Shown: piece by piece, positions 24,706 through 33,657 of the stretch
Position numbering within the stretch: position 1 is the stretch's first letter
How the letters are laid out: every line of letters starts with the position of its first letter
Source: Marinovum sp048263515
Lineage (GTDB): Bacteria; Pseudomonadota; Alphaproteobacteria; Rhodobacterales; Rhodobacteraceae
Direction of reading: 5' to 3'
Length of the DNA: 64,000 bases
Assembly: GCF_048263515.1 (NCBI RefSeq)
Contig: NZ_JBLXEC010000001.1
Location: forward strand, 62,001-126,000
Notes under the pieces: model-generated
What the model was told of the DNA's origin: nothing
The model's database searches: none
The model's input: only the letters and a program-made list of their open reading frames with translations
Program-made: the position numbers and the translations under genes

Positions 24706-24829
24706 GGGGGGCCTGCCCCCCAACCCCCTCGAGGGTATTTTCAAACAGAAGAAGACAGGACCCGCGCCCGTGTCTTCCTCTTGCTCAAAATACCCTCGGG
24801 GGAGGCCACAGGCCGGGGGCAGAGCCCCC
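24706..24829. repeat. Large imperfect inverted repeat
   Basis: Two arms of about 55-60 bases (24706-24760 and 24770-24829) pair as inverted copies: CGAGGGTATTTTCAAACAGA on the left mirrors TTGCTCAAAATACCCTCG on the right, and GGGGGGCCTGCCCCCC mirrors GGGGGCAGAGCCCCC. It lies in the gene-free 24432-25218 interval. This type of mobile or palindromic intergenic element recurs in roseobacter genomes. The rest of the interval, about 660 bases, shows no convincing gene. Confidence 0.7.
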
Positions 24830-25218
24830 ATCTCCCCTGACAAGCGCAAAACGCCGGAGCGAAAGCCGCGGTCTTTGTCATGTTCGCTCGAAGTGGCGCT
24901 TGCTGTTGCTGCAGCGCAGGCCTGAAGAGCGCCGGCCCCAAGGCCATATAACTTTTCCGCCAGCGGTCCTGCGCGAATTTCATTCGAGGCGTGGCGCCGG
25001 CGATGCTGTGTTGATGCTGACCCATCAAGGCATCATCGGGAGGCCAATCATGTCCGCCAAGGATCTCACGCAGCCAGGGATGTGTCCGTTTTCCCTCATA
25101 AACCTGCGACAGGGCGCGCCGGAGTGCCGCGCCCCCGCTCGTCGGGCTGCACCTCGGGAGCCGGCTCAACGCATCGTCGTCGTTGACGCGCATCTCGCAC
25201 GCCCTCTATGCTTTCGGC

Positions 25219-25668
25219 ATGGCAAGCGGCAAATACTTCGATGATTTTTCGGTCGGTGATCTCTTCGAGACCGGTGGGATCACGCTCACCGAGAGCGCGA
25301 TCATCGACTTTGCGCTGACGCATGACCCCCAGCCCTTTCACGTCGACAAGTTGGCGGCGACGAAGTCGATCTTCGGCGGGATCATTGCCAGCGGTTTCCA
25401 GACCATCGCGCTTACCTTCCGGCTCTTTCGGGACACCGGCGTGCTGACCGGCACGAACCTGGGCGGGCACGGGATGGACGAGGTGCGGTGGCTTGCTCCG
25501 GTGTGCCCCGGCGACACGCTGCATGCGCGCGTCACGGTCGAGGTCCTGACGCCCTCACGCTCGAAGCCCGACCGCGGGACGGTCCGGTTCCGCTACCGGA
25601 CCTACAACCAGAACGACGTTCAGGTGCTCGATCTGACGATGGACCACGTGATGGCCCGGCGGGGGTAG
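25219..25668 (+). CDS. MaoC-like dehydratase/hydratase
   Basis: 149 residues from ATG 25219 (MASGKYFDDFSVGDLFETG). The hydratase-2 motif is plain: FALTHDPQPFHVDKLAAT, with Asp and His as the catalytic dyad, and GIIASGFQTIAL. A single hot-dog fold of normal length. Hydrates or dehydrates acyl-CoA thioesters. It stands alone, so the pathway is not indicated. Confidence 0.9.
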   Translation: MASGKYFDDFSVGDLFETGGITLTESAIIDFALTHDPQPFHVDKLAATKSIFGGIIASGFQTIALTFRLFRDTGVLTGTNLGGHGMDEVRWLAPVCPGDTLHARVTVEVLTPSRSKPDRGTVRFRYRTYNQNDVQVLDLTMDHVMARRG

Positions 25669-25927
25669 AGGCGGCGCCTGAGGATCGATTGGTGTCGTGG
25701 CGACTGAAACTCCGGTGCGTCTGGTCAGACGCGGCACTCGGATCAACCTGCGGATCGGGCGCCTCGGCCAACGCAGGGGATCAGGGCTGGCGTGCCCGGG
25801 TGACCTGCCATGGCCAAGGCGGCGCTGCGGCAGGCGCAGGACCTGCGGATCGAGAGGGTCCGGAAAATGAAGGCGATCTGAACCGACGCCTCGCGCCCCC
25901 TCTGCGTGGCGGCCTGTGAACAGGCGT

Positions 25928-26539
25928 TCAGCCATGACCCGCAGCCTCTGCCGGAAGATAGGCGTCGATCAGCGCCTGGGTGATGTCCGTGACTGTCTGA
26001 CGCGCCGTGTCCAGGTCAGCCCGCGCCACGTCGAGAAGAACGACCATCGCTTCGGTTCCTGTCGCCACGGCAAGCGCCCGGACAAGGCGCGCTTTCTGCT
26101 CTTTGGACATCTCGGTGCCCTCCAGCGCCGCTTCGAACATGGCGATGCGGCGCGCCCCGCGACGGGTGGCCAGTTGGCCGCCTTCCACACCCCAGGCATC
26201 GAGCGACCGCGCAAGGAACTGTCGAAACCCGGCTTCATGGGTCAAGGCCAGATCGAAGAAGTATGCGCTGACCGCCCGCAGTTTCTCGGCCGGGGATCGC
26301 GCGCCTGCGATGATGTCATCATAGGATTTGACCTGCACGGCCAGCCCGGCTTCGGCTGCCATCACACCGGGATCGGAAAAATACCGATAGGCCGTCGCCT
26401 TTGAAATACCCACCCGTTCGGCGGCGGCCGCGACGCTCAGCGGCTCGCCGGCGAGCATCATCGCCCGCGCCCCTTCCAGAAGCGCCTCCCGCGTGCGGGA
26501 TTTTTGAGATCGTCGTTCGCGGGTCGTGCCCATGCTCAC
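25928..26539 (-). CDS. TetR/AcrR-family repressor
   Basis: 203 residues (or two fewer from the next Met). The N-terminal helix-turn-helix VAAAAERVGISKATAYRYF is diagnostic. The C-terminal ligand domain is not characterised. Divergent from a cupin gene with a 78-base gap that contains the direct repeat TTTAT(AA)GAGACT at 26544 and 26560, likely the operator. It probably represses both genes. Confidence 0.9.
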   Translation of the reverse strand: MSMGTTRERRSQKSRTREALLEGARAMMLAGEPLSVAAAAERVGISKATAYRYFSDPGVMAAEAGLAVQVKSYDDIIAGARSPAEKLRAVSAYFFDLALTHEAGFRQFLARSLDAWGVEGGQLATRRGARRIAMFEAALEGTEMSKEQKARLVRALAVATGTEAMVVLLDVARADLDTARQTVTDITQALIDAYLPAEAAGHG

Positions 26540-26543
26540 GCCT

Positions 26544-26573
26544 TTTATGAGACTATTGTTTTATAAAGAGACT
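26544..26573. promoter_or_regulatory. Candidate TetR operator, direct repeat TTTAT..GAGACT
   Basis: TTTATGAGACT (26544-26554) and TTTATAAAGAGACT (26560-26573) lie in the 78-base gap between the divergent TetR and cupin genes and are followed by the palindrome ACTCGAGT. Inferred from position and repetition. Confidence 0.35.
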
Positions 26574-26617
26574 CGAGTATCATATATCACAGATTTCGAG
26601 TCGCAAGGAGATTTGCC

Positions 26618-27073
26618 ATGACCGACCGTCCCCGGACCTACAATGTCCTGAACATCCTGTTGCGGTTTCATGCATTTCCCGATGAAGCCATGAACAAGTT
26701 CTGTCTTGTCGAGTGTACCGTGCCCGTGGGAGCCGGTGCCCCGCCTAACCATCATGCGGGCGAAACGGAGGCCTTCTTCATCCTTGAGGGCGACGTGGCT
26801 TTCCGCATCGGGGACGACGCCTTTACCGCGCGCTCGGGGGATTATGTCGCCATTCCCGACGGCGCCGTGCACGCGTTCGAGGCGGTGGGCGAGAGCCCGG
26901 CGCGCCTGCTGATCGTGAATGCGCCCGGCCACATGCACGAGACATTCTTTACCTCGATCGGCACGCCGCTGCCGGACAACCAGACCACCTTGCCCGACCC
27001 GGGCGTTCCCGACATCCCGGCCGTTCTGACCGCGGCCAAGGCCAGCGGAATGACGATCGTCGGCCCGGCCTGA
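26618..27073 (+). CDS. Cupin-domain protein
   Basis: 151 residues, one cupin barrel. NHHAGETEAFFILEGDVAFRIGDD is cupin motif 1 with two His and a Glu; motif 2, IPDGAVHAFEAVGESPARLL, supplies the third His. RBS AAGGAG is 8 bases before the ATG. Could be an isomerase, dioxygenase or sensor. Likely regulated by the divergent TetR protein; a small membrane protein follows after 56 bases. Confidence 0.85.
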   Translation: MTDRPRTYNVLNILLRFHAFPDEAMNKFCLVECTVPVGAGAPPNHHAGETEAFFILEGDVAFRIGDDAFTARSGDYVAIPDGAVHAFEAVGESPARLLIVNAPGHMHETFFTSIGTPLPDNQTTLPDPGVPDIPAVLTAAKASGMTIVGPA

Positions 27074-27129
27074 CAAGCCTCGGCCTGTTCGGCCTTTGGG
27101 GGCCGTCCCGGGCAATTTGGGAGACAGGA

Positions 27130-27555
27130 TTGATGATATCGATTTCAAAATGGTTCTTCGCGACGGGGGCGTTTTGCGGCCTGTGCGGCATGATCTGGGG
27201 CATTCAGATGTCGGCCAGCCATGACCACACGCTTTCGCCGGCACATGGCCACCTGAACCTGATCGGCTTTGTGGCCATGTCGATTTTCGGAGGCTACTAC
27301 GCCCTTGCTCCGCAGGCTGCGCAAACTCGCCTGGCGCTCGTCCACTATGGGCTGACCGTCGCGGCGGTCGCGCTGCTGACGCCTGGTATCGTTCTGGCGA
27401 TCACCGATCAGGGCGAGACCCTGGCAAAGATCGGGTCGGTTCTGGCGGTAGGCTCCATGGCGCTCTTCGGCTTCATGATCCTGCGCAATGGCGTCGGCGT
27501 GGAGGCCGCCGGCCGATCAGGTGGCGCTGAACTGACAGCACTGCCCGGGGAATGA
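27130..27555 (+). CDS. Small four-helix membrane protein with an AHGHLN motif
   Basis: 141 residues from ATG 27130. Four membrane segments. The stretch HDHTLSPAHGHLNLIGFVAM carries several His and resembles the AHGHLN signature at the start of haem-copper oxidase-like small membrane proteins. It could bind a metal or haem at the membrane surface. Follows the cupin gene with an AGACAGGA ribosome site, so probably the same transcript. Confidence 0.7.
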   Translation: MMISISKWFFATGAFCGLCGMIWGIQMSASHDHTLSPAHGHLNLIGFVAMSIFGGYYALAPQAAQTRLALVHYGLTVAAVALLTPGIVLAITDQGETLAKIGSVLAVGSMALFGFMILRNGVGVEAAGRSGGAELTALPGE

Positions 27556-27799
27556 GCCCCTCTGCACCCCGCCGGTGAAATTGTCAGGCCGGGGTTCGCG
27601 GAAAGGTGTTCGAAGAGAGCGACATGACAAGGACAGTCGCAGACCATCCCCGACATACGGCCGGCATGCCCCAAGCCCTGGCAATTCTGCCGTGTCCAGC
27701 ACGAATGCAAACGCCGAATTCGGGCCTGGACGTGGATCAACTGACCATCACAGCCCAGGCAAATGACAGCCTGGCACTCGCTTCAGGAGGACACAGGAT

Positions 27800-28279
27800 A
27801 TGGACCTTTTCACAAGTTTCGACGGACGTATCTCGCGCAAGGGTTTCTGGCTCGGGTTTCTGGGGATGCTCGTCATATCCATCGGCGCCGGCCTCGCATT
27901 GATGTCGGTGTTTCCCGGCGGCATCGCCTTGTTACTGGGTCAACTCGTCCTGTCGGCGGGGCTGGTCTACATCTGGTCCGCGGTCATCGTGAAACGTCTG
28001 CACGATCGCGGCAAGCCGGCCCTGCCTTGGGCCGTCATCTTCGTGACCCCGGGCGCGGTCATGCAACTCGTGAGCTTCTTCAAGATCGGCTATGCTCCGG
28101 TCGAACTGGCCGGCACGCAAGTCATGGTGCCCGGGATCGGAACGACCGTTGTCATGTGGATGGCCATGGCAGTGGCGCTCTGGATGATCGTCGAGTTGGG
28201 CTTTCTCAAGGGCGATCCCGGCGACAATGACTACGGACCCGATCCGCTGCGGGCGGGCCCCGAGGTGCAGGCGGCCTGA
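27800..28279 (+). CDS. DUF805 membrane protein
   Basis: 159 residues. The start MDLFTSFDGRISRKGFWLG is the DUF805 hallmark, with LHDRGK after the second helix (VKRLHDRGKPALPW) and the tail GFLKGDPGDNDYGPDPL. Four membrane helices. Function unknown. First of four consecutive membrane-protein genes on this strand. Confidence 0.9.
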   Translation: MDLFTSFDGRISRKGFWLGFLGMLVISIGAGLALMSVFPGGIALLLGQLVLSAGLVYIWSAVIVKRLHDRGKPALPWAVIFVTPGAVMQLVSFFKIGYAPVELAGTQVMVPGIGTTVVMWMAMAVALWMIVELGFLKGDPGDNDYGPDPLRAGPEVQAA

Positions 28280-28305
28280 GGCCGACCGAGGAAAGGACCT
28301 TCGCC

Positions 28306-28839
28306 ATGCTGCGGACCGCGCTCATCCAGCTCAACATGACGCAACTCTTCCTGTTGCGCACGACAGGCGATGGCAGGCGGCAGGCATCCTGGCGGGTCTG
28401 GGTGCTGATCTTCGTGCTGCCGGTTCTGTTTCTCGGCACCGCCGCGGCGATCGGGCTGGAAAGCTACGCCTTCGTCTCCAAGGCCCAGCGCACCACCGGC
28501 GAGGTGGTCCGCGTCTATGCCTGGGAGGGGTGGAACCCCTGGGACGGTGCAACGACGGATTATTCTCCGGTCTTCCGCTACCGGTTTTCCGAAACCGAGG
28601 TGACCGAGGCCAGCACCGGGCAGTCGTCGCCGAACTGGAACTTCGAGATCGGCTCTCGGCACGACATCTTCTTCGACCCCGAGCGCAAACAGGACGTCCG
28701 GCAGGACCGGTTCGAACAGCTCTGGGCCCTGCCCGTCACCATCGCTCTGATCGGGCTGGTGCTGCTCGTCCCGGCGATCATCGCGGCGATCTGCCTGCTG
28801 CGCTGGTTGCAGGGCGGAAAGGGGGTCGCCCATGGGTGA
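28306..28839 (+). CDS. DUF3592-like membrane protein
   Basis: 177 residues with a membrane helix at each end and a central extracytoplasmic domain (TTGEVVRVYAWEGWNPW, then YSPVFRYRF). The pattern of two helices flanking a beta-rich domain, with GEVV, YSPVFRYRF and FFDPER, is DUF3592. Starts 26 bases after the DUF805 stop and overlaps the next gene by 8 bases. Confidence 0.8.
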   Translation: MLRTALIQLNMTQLFLLRTTGDGRRQASWRVWVLIFVLPVLFLGTAAAIGLESYAFVSKAQRTTGEVVRVYAWEGWNPWDGATTDYSPVFRYRFSETEVTEASTGQSSPNWNFEIGSRHDIFFDPERKQDVRQDRFEQLWALPVTIALIGLVLLVPAIIAAICLLRWLQGGKGVAHG

Positions 28840-29350
28840 GACCACCGGACCCACGCCCCCGACGGGCAAGACGGACCATCCCCTGATCCGCTGCGCGGTG
28901 CTGGCGCTGCCCTTTGTCCTTGCCCTGCTCTACGGGCTCTGGAGCTATCACAGCTCCGACAGCCATTATCGCGAGCTGGAGGCCCGGGGCGTCGAATCCC
29001 GGGCGACCATCATTTCCAAACGGATCATCCGCAGCGGCACCGATCGGCCGCGGTATTCCTACGTGATGACCGTCGGCTTCACGGTCGGCGACAAGATGCG
29101 GCGCGGCAGGGTGCCGGTGACCCGCAGCTATTACGACAGTCACGACCCGCCCCAGCGCGTCCCGATCCGCTATCTTCCCGACGATCCCGACACCCGCATG
29201 ATCGACCCCGCCATGCGCGAAAAGTCGATGCGCGGGGCGCTCACCATCATCGGGATCCTGCTGTTCGTGGGCGTGGCCAATATCTTCATGGCCAGCGACG
29301 CGACCCGCAGCCGCCCCACACCAACAAGGACCAGGGAGCAAGGCTCATGA
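28832..29350 (+). CDS. DUF3592-like membrane protein, second copy
   Basis: 172 residues with helices near residues 22-42 and 131-149 around a soluble domain (SRATIISKRIIRSGTDRPRYSYVMTVGFTVG). RVPIRYLPDDPDTRMID matches the end of the DUF3592 domain. It overlaps the previous gene by 8 bases and the following one by four (ATGA), so the three are translationally linked. Function unknown. Confidence 0.75.
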   Translation: MGETTGPTPPTGKTDHPLIRCAVLALPFVLALLYGLWSYHSSDSHYRELEARGVESRATIISKRIIRSGTDRPRYSYVMTVGFTVGDKMRRGRVPVTRSYYDSHDPPQRVPIRYLPDDPDTRMIDPAMREKSMRGALTIIGILLFVGVANIFMASDATRSRPTPTRTREQGS

Positions 29351-29685
29351 CGATCTACGACGTTCCGATCTCCGACATCGCATGGACCACGTGGTGGATG
29401 CTGGGGTCGGCCCTGCTGACGCTTGTGGGCTTTGTCGGCTGGCAGATCGGCAAATTCATCACCGGCGCCAGGGTCATTGCAGAGAATGACGACACCACGC
29501 CTCGGTACGGCTGGCTGCGCGCGCGGATGCTGCCCGGATATCTTGCCAACCGTCCCTTCAAGGGTCACGTCGCGGCCCGTCAGATGAAAGGCCCGGTCGG
29601 TCGGCTGCTGTTCAATCTCATGCTCTTTGGGCTGGCGGCCCACGTCGGGTTCTGGGTGTATGCCGCGAATGTCATGACCCCTTAG
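29347..29685 (+). CDS. Small two-helix membrane protein
   Basis: 112 residues, start ATGA overlap with the preceding gene. Helices at about residues 13-33 and 87-107. The loop between is basic (YGWLRARMLPGYLANRPFKGH). Unrecognised, probably a partner of the DUF3592-like proteins. Confidence 0.65.
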   Translation: MTIYDVPISDIAWTTWWMLGSALLTLVGFVGWQIGKFITGARVIAENDDTTPRYGWLRARMLPGYLANRPFKGHVAARQMKGPVGRLLFNLMLFGLAAHVGFWVYAANVMTP

Positions 29686-29705
29686 GTGCGCCGCGTTGCG
29701 GACCT

Positions 29706-30356
29706 TCAACCCCGTGACAGCAGAAACAGCGCCGGGATCGGTGCCACCGCGACAAGGACGGTGGCCAGAAAGGGCCCGATCCTGAACACCCCGCTGCCCT
29801 GCGCGAGGAAGGCCAGACCACCGCCGCCTCCGATGAGCGAGTTGCCCGGTGTGTTGAGCAATACAGCCAGGACCAGATACCGATGTCTCAGAAATCGGGT
29901 CCCGACAAATGACGGCATCGCATCGACCAGCAACTTCTTCCGCTCCTCCTCGCTGGCGCGCCCCAGTTCGGTCACGAAGGCGGAGGCCCGTCGCAGCCCC
30001 AGCCAGGACAGCGCAGCGGCAAGGCTGTGCGCGGGGAGAAGGGCGGCGACGCAATAGGATAGAAGCAGGGCGAACACCATTCCGGCGTAGACCAATGGAG
30101 CGACCTTGGCGCCGAACATGAGGAGCAGGGCGAACCCGATTTCCGCCCCGGGCACGAAGGGGATTGCAGCGGCAATGACGTAGATCACGAAGGCCCCCAT
30201 GACGAAGAGATGTATCATCGGCTCGGTCATCGGGCGCATTTCGGGAATGGTGATGTTGCGTATCAGGGCACCGGCCAGCCAGCCACCGAGAAGAAGAACG
30301 GCATAGACCAGCATGGCCCGGCGCACCGCCCACAGACGGGTCAGAAGCGCGCGCAT
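29706..30356 (-). CDS. VTT/SNARE-associated-like (DedA-related) membrane protein
   Basis: 216 residues from ATG 30356; a longer reading from 30476 has no domain support. Five or six helices with FVPGAEIGFALLLMFGAKVAPLVY in the middle and NTPGNSLIGGGGGLAFLAQ near the end, resembling the VTT-fold core. Homologues act as membrane scramblase-type or transporter proteins. It starts inside the end of the next upstream gene by 16 bases. Confidence 0.6.
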   Translation of the reverse strand: MRALLTRLWAVRRAMLVYAVLLLGGWLAGALIRNITIPEMRPMTEPMIHLFVMGAFVIYVIAAAIPFVPGAEIGFALLLMFGAKVAPLVYAGMVFALLLSYCVAALLPAHSLAAALSWLGLRRASAFVTELGRASEEERKKLLVDAMPSFVGTRFLRHRYLVLAVLLNTPGNSLIGGGGGLAFLAQGSGVFRIGPFLATVLVAVAPIPALFLLSRG

Positions 30357-30826
30357 GCGGGATTCCGATCCGGGTCGCTGTCCTTGATCCGCGACCTGAT
30401 CCCGGACAGCCCGGGGGACGGCGTCTGCGCCCGGTGACCCACAAAGGCGATCTCCCGGCGTGACGTCCAATACCATCGGCGACGCTCCCAGCGGATGGCG
30501 ACACTGATCGCGCCGTCGTCCTGCACCAAGCCACGATACGCGAACCGGCCGCGCGACGGGCTCTCCAGCGTGCCGCTGAACGCAATCCCGGCGCCGGTGT
30601 CTTCGGAGACGTATTCGCCCGGAACAAATCCGCAGCGGGTGCAGATGTCCGACCAGAAATACCCGTCTTCAAAGAAGAGACTGTCCGCCAGATCCGGGCC
30701 ATCCGCGGGACCTATCATCCCGGAAAACACCTTGCCGTCCAGCAAGCCCGCACCGCCAGCCTGGGTCGCCAGAACGGCCCAGACGGTGAATGAAAGCATT
30801 GCAGTGATCTTCCGTAGGCACATCAT
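30341..30826 (-). CDS. Secreted hypothetical protein
   Basis: 161 residues from the first ATG of the tandem pair at 30821-30826. An N-terminal signal MMCLRKITAMLSFTVWAVLA is followed by a compact domain with CTRCGFVPGEY and IRWERRRWYW. Cys pairs suggest an exported fold. Overlaps the VTT-like gene by 16 bases. Function unknown. Confidence 0.6.
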   Translation of the reverse strand: MMCLRKITAMLSFTVWAVLATQAGGAGLLDGKVFSGMIGPADGPDLADSLFFEDGYFWSDICTRCGFVPGEYVSEDTGAGIAFSGTLESPSRGRFAYRGLVQDDGAISVAIRWERRRWYWTSRREIAFVGHRAQTPSPGLSGIRSRIKDSDPDRNPACARF

Positions 30827-31149
30827 CGGCTTGCGACCTCTACGCCGGAGGCAGTCTACGCCGGAAAGGAAGTCCGCGCAAAGGGCGTGACGACAACACG
30901 CCGGCCCTAAGGGTGTGCGTTTCTCTCGACACCCCTGACACCGCACACCAGACGCCTGCGTTGGTTTGCGGAAACGCCACTTCGAGGGCACCGCGCCCTC
31001 GCGGATGTCGAAAAGGCGTGCGGGATTTGTCGCTGCGGTTTTCGAGTGTCCGGTGCAGGACAGCGCGAAAAAGCCCGGACGGGGCGACACCGGCACCCCG
31101 CCCTGGTTCAGCGACAGCCCCGCCGCTCCGGACCTCGTCCATCAGAAGC
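30827..31149. other. 323-base intergenic region at the end of the SnoaL operon
   Basis: Holds a perfect hairpin CGAGGGC-ACCGC-GCCCTCG at 30983-31001 that could end the long minus-strand operon. No plausible ORF, RNA gene or repeat family was recognised in the rest. Confidence 0.4.
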
Positions 31150-31845
31150 TCAGGTTCGGGCTTTCTCGAAGGCCGACCAGGCTGTCTCGAATGCGTCGAA
31201 ATCGAACCCCGGCGCGCGGGCGGCGTCCAGAACGATGGCCTCGGTGGCCTGCATCTTCGCAATCGCCGCGCCCAGCTCGGTGATGTAATCCTGCGGGATC
31301 ACCAGCGCGCCGTGGCGGTCGGCATGGACAAGCTCTCCGTCGGCAATGGTCAGCCCGAAGACGGTAACCGGCGTGGCGATCTCGCGCACGTGCACGAAGC
31401 CATGGCTCGGGCCGATGGAGCCGGCGATCACTGGAAAGCCCTCGGGCAGGTCGCCCAGGTCGCGCATCACCCCGTTGGTCAGCGCCCCCGACAGGCCAAA
31501 GCCCTTGTGAACATTGGTGTTGATTTCGCCCCAATAGGCGCCCACGGCATCCACGCCGTCGAGATCCTCGATCACCGCCAGCGCCGGGCGCGGGCCGGTG
31601 GCCATGTGGCGGTAGTACTCCATGCGGCGGGTGCGGATCACCTCTGGCGCTTCCGTGGGCGGGGCCGTGGCGGCGATTTTGGCGGTGCGCGCAAAGCCCA
31701 CGATGGCGCCCGCTTCGGGGTCACTACTGAGCACCGTGCCACGGGTGAAATGGTCGAAACCGCGCTTGCCCTCGACCACTTCGATGGCGTTGCAGACGGT
31801 GGGCGTGTCGACCTTGCGCAGAAGGTCCAGAAGCTCGGGGGTCAT
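31150..31845 (-). CDS. RraA-family lyase/aldolase-like protein
   Basis: 231 residues, longer than regulator-type RraA. INTNVHKGFGLSGALTNGVMRDLGDLPEG carries GALTNGxxRD with the catalytic Arg-Asp of HMG/CHA aldolases and oxaloacetate decarboxylases, then HADRHGALVIP, the usual C-terminal motif. It would cleave or decarboxylate a 2-oxo or 4-hydroxy acid. Last gene of the long operon: its ATG overlaps the hydrolase stop. Confidence 0.85.
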   Translation of the reverse strand: MTPELLDLLRKVDTPTVCNAIEVVEGKRGFDHFTRGTVLSSDPEAGAIVGFARTAKIAATAPPTEAPEVIRTRRMEYYRHMATGPRPALAVIEDLDGVDAVGAYWGEINTNVHKGFGLSGALTNGVMRDLGDLPEGFPVIAGSIGPSHGFVHVREIATPVTVFGLTIADGELVHADRHGALVIPQDYITELGAAIAKMQATEAIVLDAARAPGFDFDAFETAWSAFEKART

Positions 31846-32537
31846 GTTCTCTCCAGCCAGCGGGCAAGCGCCGCGTTGGTCTCTTGCGGTTGTTCGAGGG
31901 TCGGCAGATGGCCCGCGCCCTCGATGATGGTGAGCGTCGCGTCAGGCAGCAGATCGGCCATGAGTTCGTGTCGCGCCACCGGGCAAAGCGCGTCGTCGCG
32001 GCCGCAGAGCACCAGCGCCGGGCCGCCATAGGTGCGCAGGGTCTCCTGCTGGTCGGGCCGCCCGGCCAGCGCGCGCGACTGGTTGACGAAGACCTCCGGC
32101 CCCAGCGCCAGCGCCATATCCATGCAGAGATCGAGGATCTCGCCCCGCCGCGGCCCGTCGGTCAGGTAGTTGGGCTTCATCTCGTCGCGCATCACCTGCG
32201 CCAGCCGACCCTCGCGCACACTGGCGATCTGCGGCTCGCGGCGAGCGCGGACCTCGGCCAGCTCCGCCTTGGGGTTGGTGTCGAGCAGCGCCAGACCGGC
32301 CACGCGTTCCGGCGCCTGGCGCAGCACCTCCATGGCGACGATGCCGCCCATGCTGAGCCCGGCCAGCGCAAAACGCGGCGGGGCATGGGCCAGCACTTCT
32401 TCGGCCAGCGCCTGCATGCTGTCATGCCCGCCAATCGGCGCGCAGTGCACCGGCCGGGAACCCGAGACGGCGGCGATCTGCGGCGCGAAGAGCCGCGCGT
32501 CACACATCATGCCGGGCAAGAGCAGCAGCGGCGTCAT
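31842..32537 (-). CDS. Alpha/beta-fold hydrolase
   Basis: 231 residues. The nucleophile elbow is GLSMGG (FALAGLSMGGIVAM) and the catalytic Asp lies in LVLCGRDDALCPV; the His is in EGAGHLPTLE. A short esterase or lactonase-like protein. Both ends overlap neighbours by four bases (ATGA), which ties it to the RraA-like and MetE-like genes. Probably hydrolyses an ester, lactone or C-C bond of the pathway intermediate. Confidence 0.88.
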   Translation of the reverse strand: MTPLLLLPGMMCDARLFAPQIAAVSGSRPVHCAPIGGHDSMQALAEEVLAHAPPRFALAGLSMGGIVAMEVLRQAPERVAGLALLDTNPKAELAEVRARREPQIASVREGRLAQVMRDEMKPNYLTDGPRRGEILDLCMDMALALGPEVFVNQSRALAGRPDQQETLRTYGGPALVLCGRDDALCPVARHELMADLLPDATLTIIEGAGHLPTLEQPQETNAALARWLERT

Positions 32538-33655
32538 CTGGCGCGCCGCGCGCCCTCGGCCAGCGCGCCCAGCTTGGCATAGGCGATCTCGGGATCGACC
32601 GCGCCATAGCCTGCAAAGGTGCCAAAGCCGCAGTCGCTGCCCGCGATCACCCGCTCGGATCCGACGATCTCGACAAAGCGCTCGATCCGTTGCGCCACCA
32701 GGTCGGGATGCTCGACGAAGTTCGTCGTGGTGTCGACCACTCCGGGCACCAGCACTTTATCCTCGGGAATGTCTGCCTTGCGGTCGCGGAACACGGTCCA
32801 TTCATGGCCGTGCCGCGGGTTGGAGGTCTCGAAGAGCACATGGCGGGCGCGGGCCTGCATCAGCGTGTCGAACATCTTGGCCATCGGGATGTCGCAGACA
32901 TGCGGGCCCTCGTAATTGCCCCAGCAGATGTGAATGCGCACCCGGTCTTCCGGCACGTCGCGCAGCGCGTGGTTCAGCGCCTCGACGTGGCTGCCGGCGA
33001 TCTTGACGAACTCCGCATCGGTCAGGTCGTTGAACAGCATGTGCCGCGACAGCGCGAGGTCCGGGCAATCGAGCTGCAGGTCCAGCCCCGCCGCCACGAT
33101 GGTCTCGTATTCCGCCTTCATCGCGTCGGCGAGCGCCGCGAGATAGGCGTCGCGGGTCTTGTAGTAATCGTTCTGCAGGAAGAGCGAGATCACCCCCGGC
33201 GAGGCGGCATTCATGAAGCCGCGCTCGACGCCGTGCGCTTCCATCCCCGCCTTGAGATTGGCGATGTCCTTTTCCAGCTCGCCCTGTCCCTTGGACCTCA
33301 CCTCACCGACGCACATCGGCCGGGCGTATTGCGGCGTGCCGCCCTCATCCGCAAGGCGCTTGAGGAAGGTGGGAAACTGCTTCAGGTCCGCCGGGGCGTT
33401 GCGCGGGCTGTCGCCATCGAAGCCGGTGTAGCGATCCTTGACATAGGTGGCATAGCTGATCTTCGAGGTCTCGCCGTCCGACACGATGTCGATCCCCGCC
33501 TCGGCCTGCCGGCGCACGGTCTCGTATACCGCCTCGGACATGGCGGCGTCGAAGGCCTGCAGATCGTAGTCCTCGCCCTTCTCACGCGCGAAGATGAAGT
33601 CCACAACCTTCTGGCTGCGCGGCAGCGATCCGACATGTGTGGTCTTTACGGGCAT
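32534..33655 (-). CDS. Cobalamin-independent methionine synthase-like (MetE C-terminal/epoxyalkane-CoM transferase family)
   Basis: 373 residues from ATG 33655, close to the stop of the methyltransferase gene. The C-terminal MetE barrel is present without the N-terminal repeat. Zinc-site candidates are HICWGN (His, Cys) and IAGSDCGFGTFAG (Cys). TTHVGSLPRSQKVVDFI opens the domain. Family members transfer methyl or alkyl groups to thiols, or act in catabolism; with so many other enzymes alongside, group transfer to or from a pathway thiol is a reasonable guess. Confidence 0.85.
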   Translation of the reverse strand: MPVKTTHVGSLPRSQKVVDFIFAREKGEDYDLQAFDAAMSEAVYETVRRQAEAGIDIVSDGETSKISYATYVKDRYTGFDGDSPRNAPADLKQFPTFLKRLADEGGTPQYARPMCVGEVRSKGQGELEKDIANLKAGMEAHGVERGFMNAASPGVISLFLQNDYYKTRDAYLAALADAMKAEYETIVAAGLDLQLDCPDLALSRHMLFNDLTDAEFVKIAGSHVEALNHALRDVPEDRVRIHICWGNYEGPHVCDIPMAKMFDTLMQARARHVLFETSNPRHGHEWTVFRDRKADIPEDKVLVPGVVDTTTNFVEHPDLVAQRIERFVEIVGSERVIAGSDCGFGTFAGYGAVDPEIAYAKLGALAEGARRAR

Positions 33656-33657
33656 CT

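Noticed and set aside
24633..25244. Overlapping open frames in the intergenic region on both strands
   Set aside because: They run through a long inverted repeat and show no domain or suitable ribosome site.
27606..27799. Open frame preceding the DUF805 gene
   Set aside because: Overlaps the DUF805 start out of frame and has no recognisable composition or motif.
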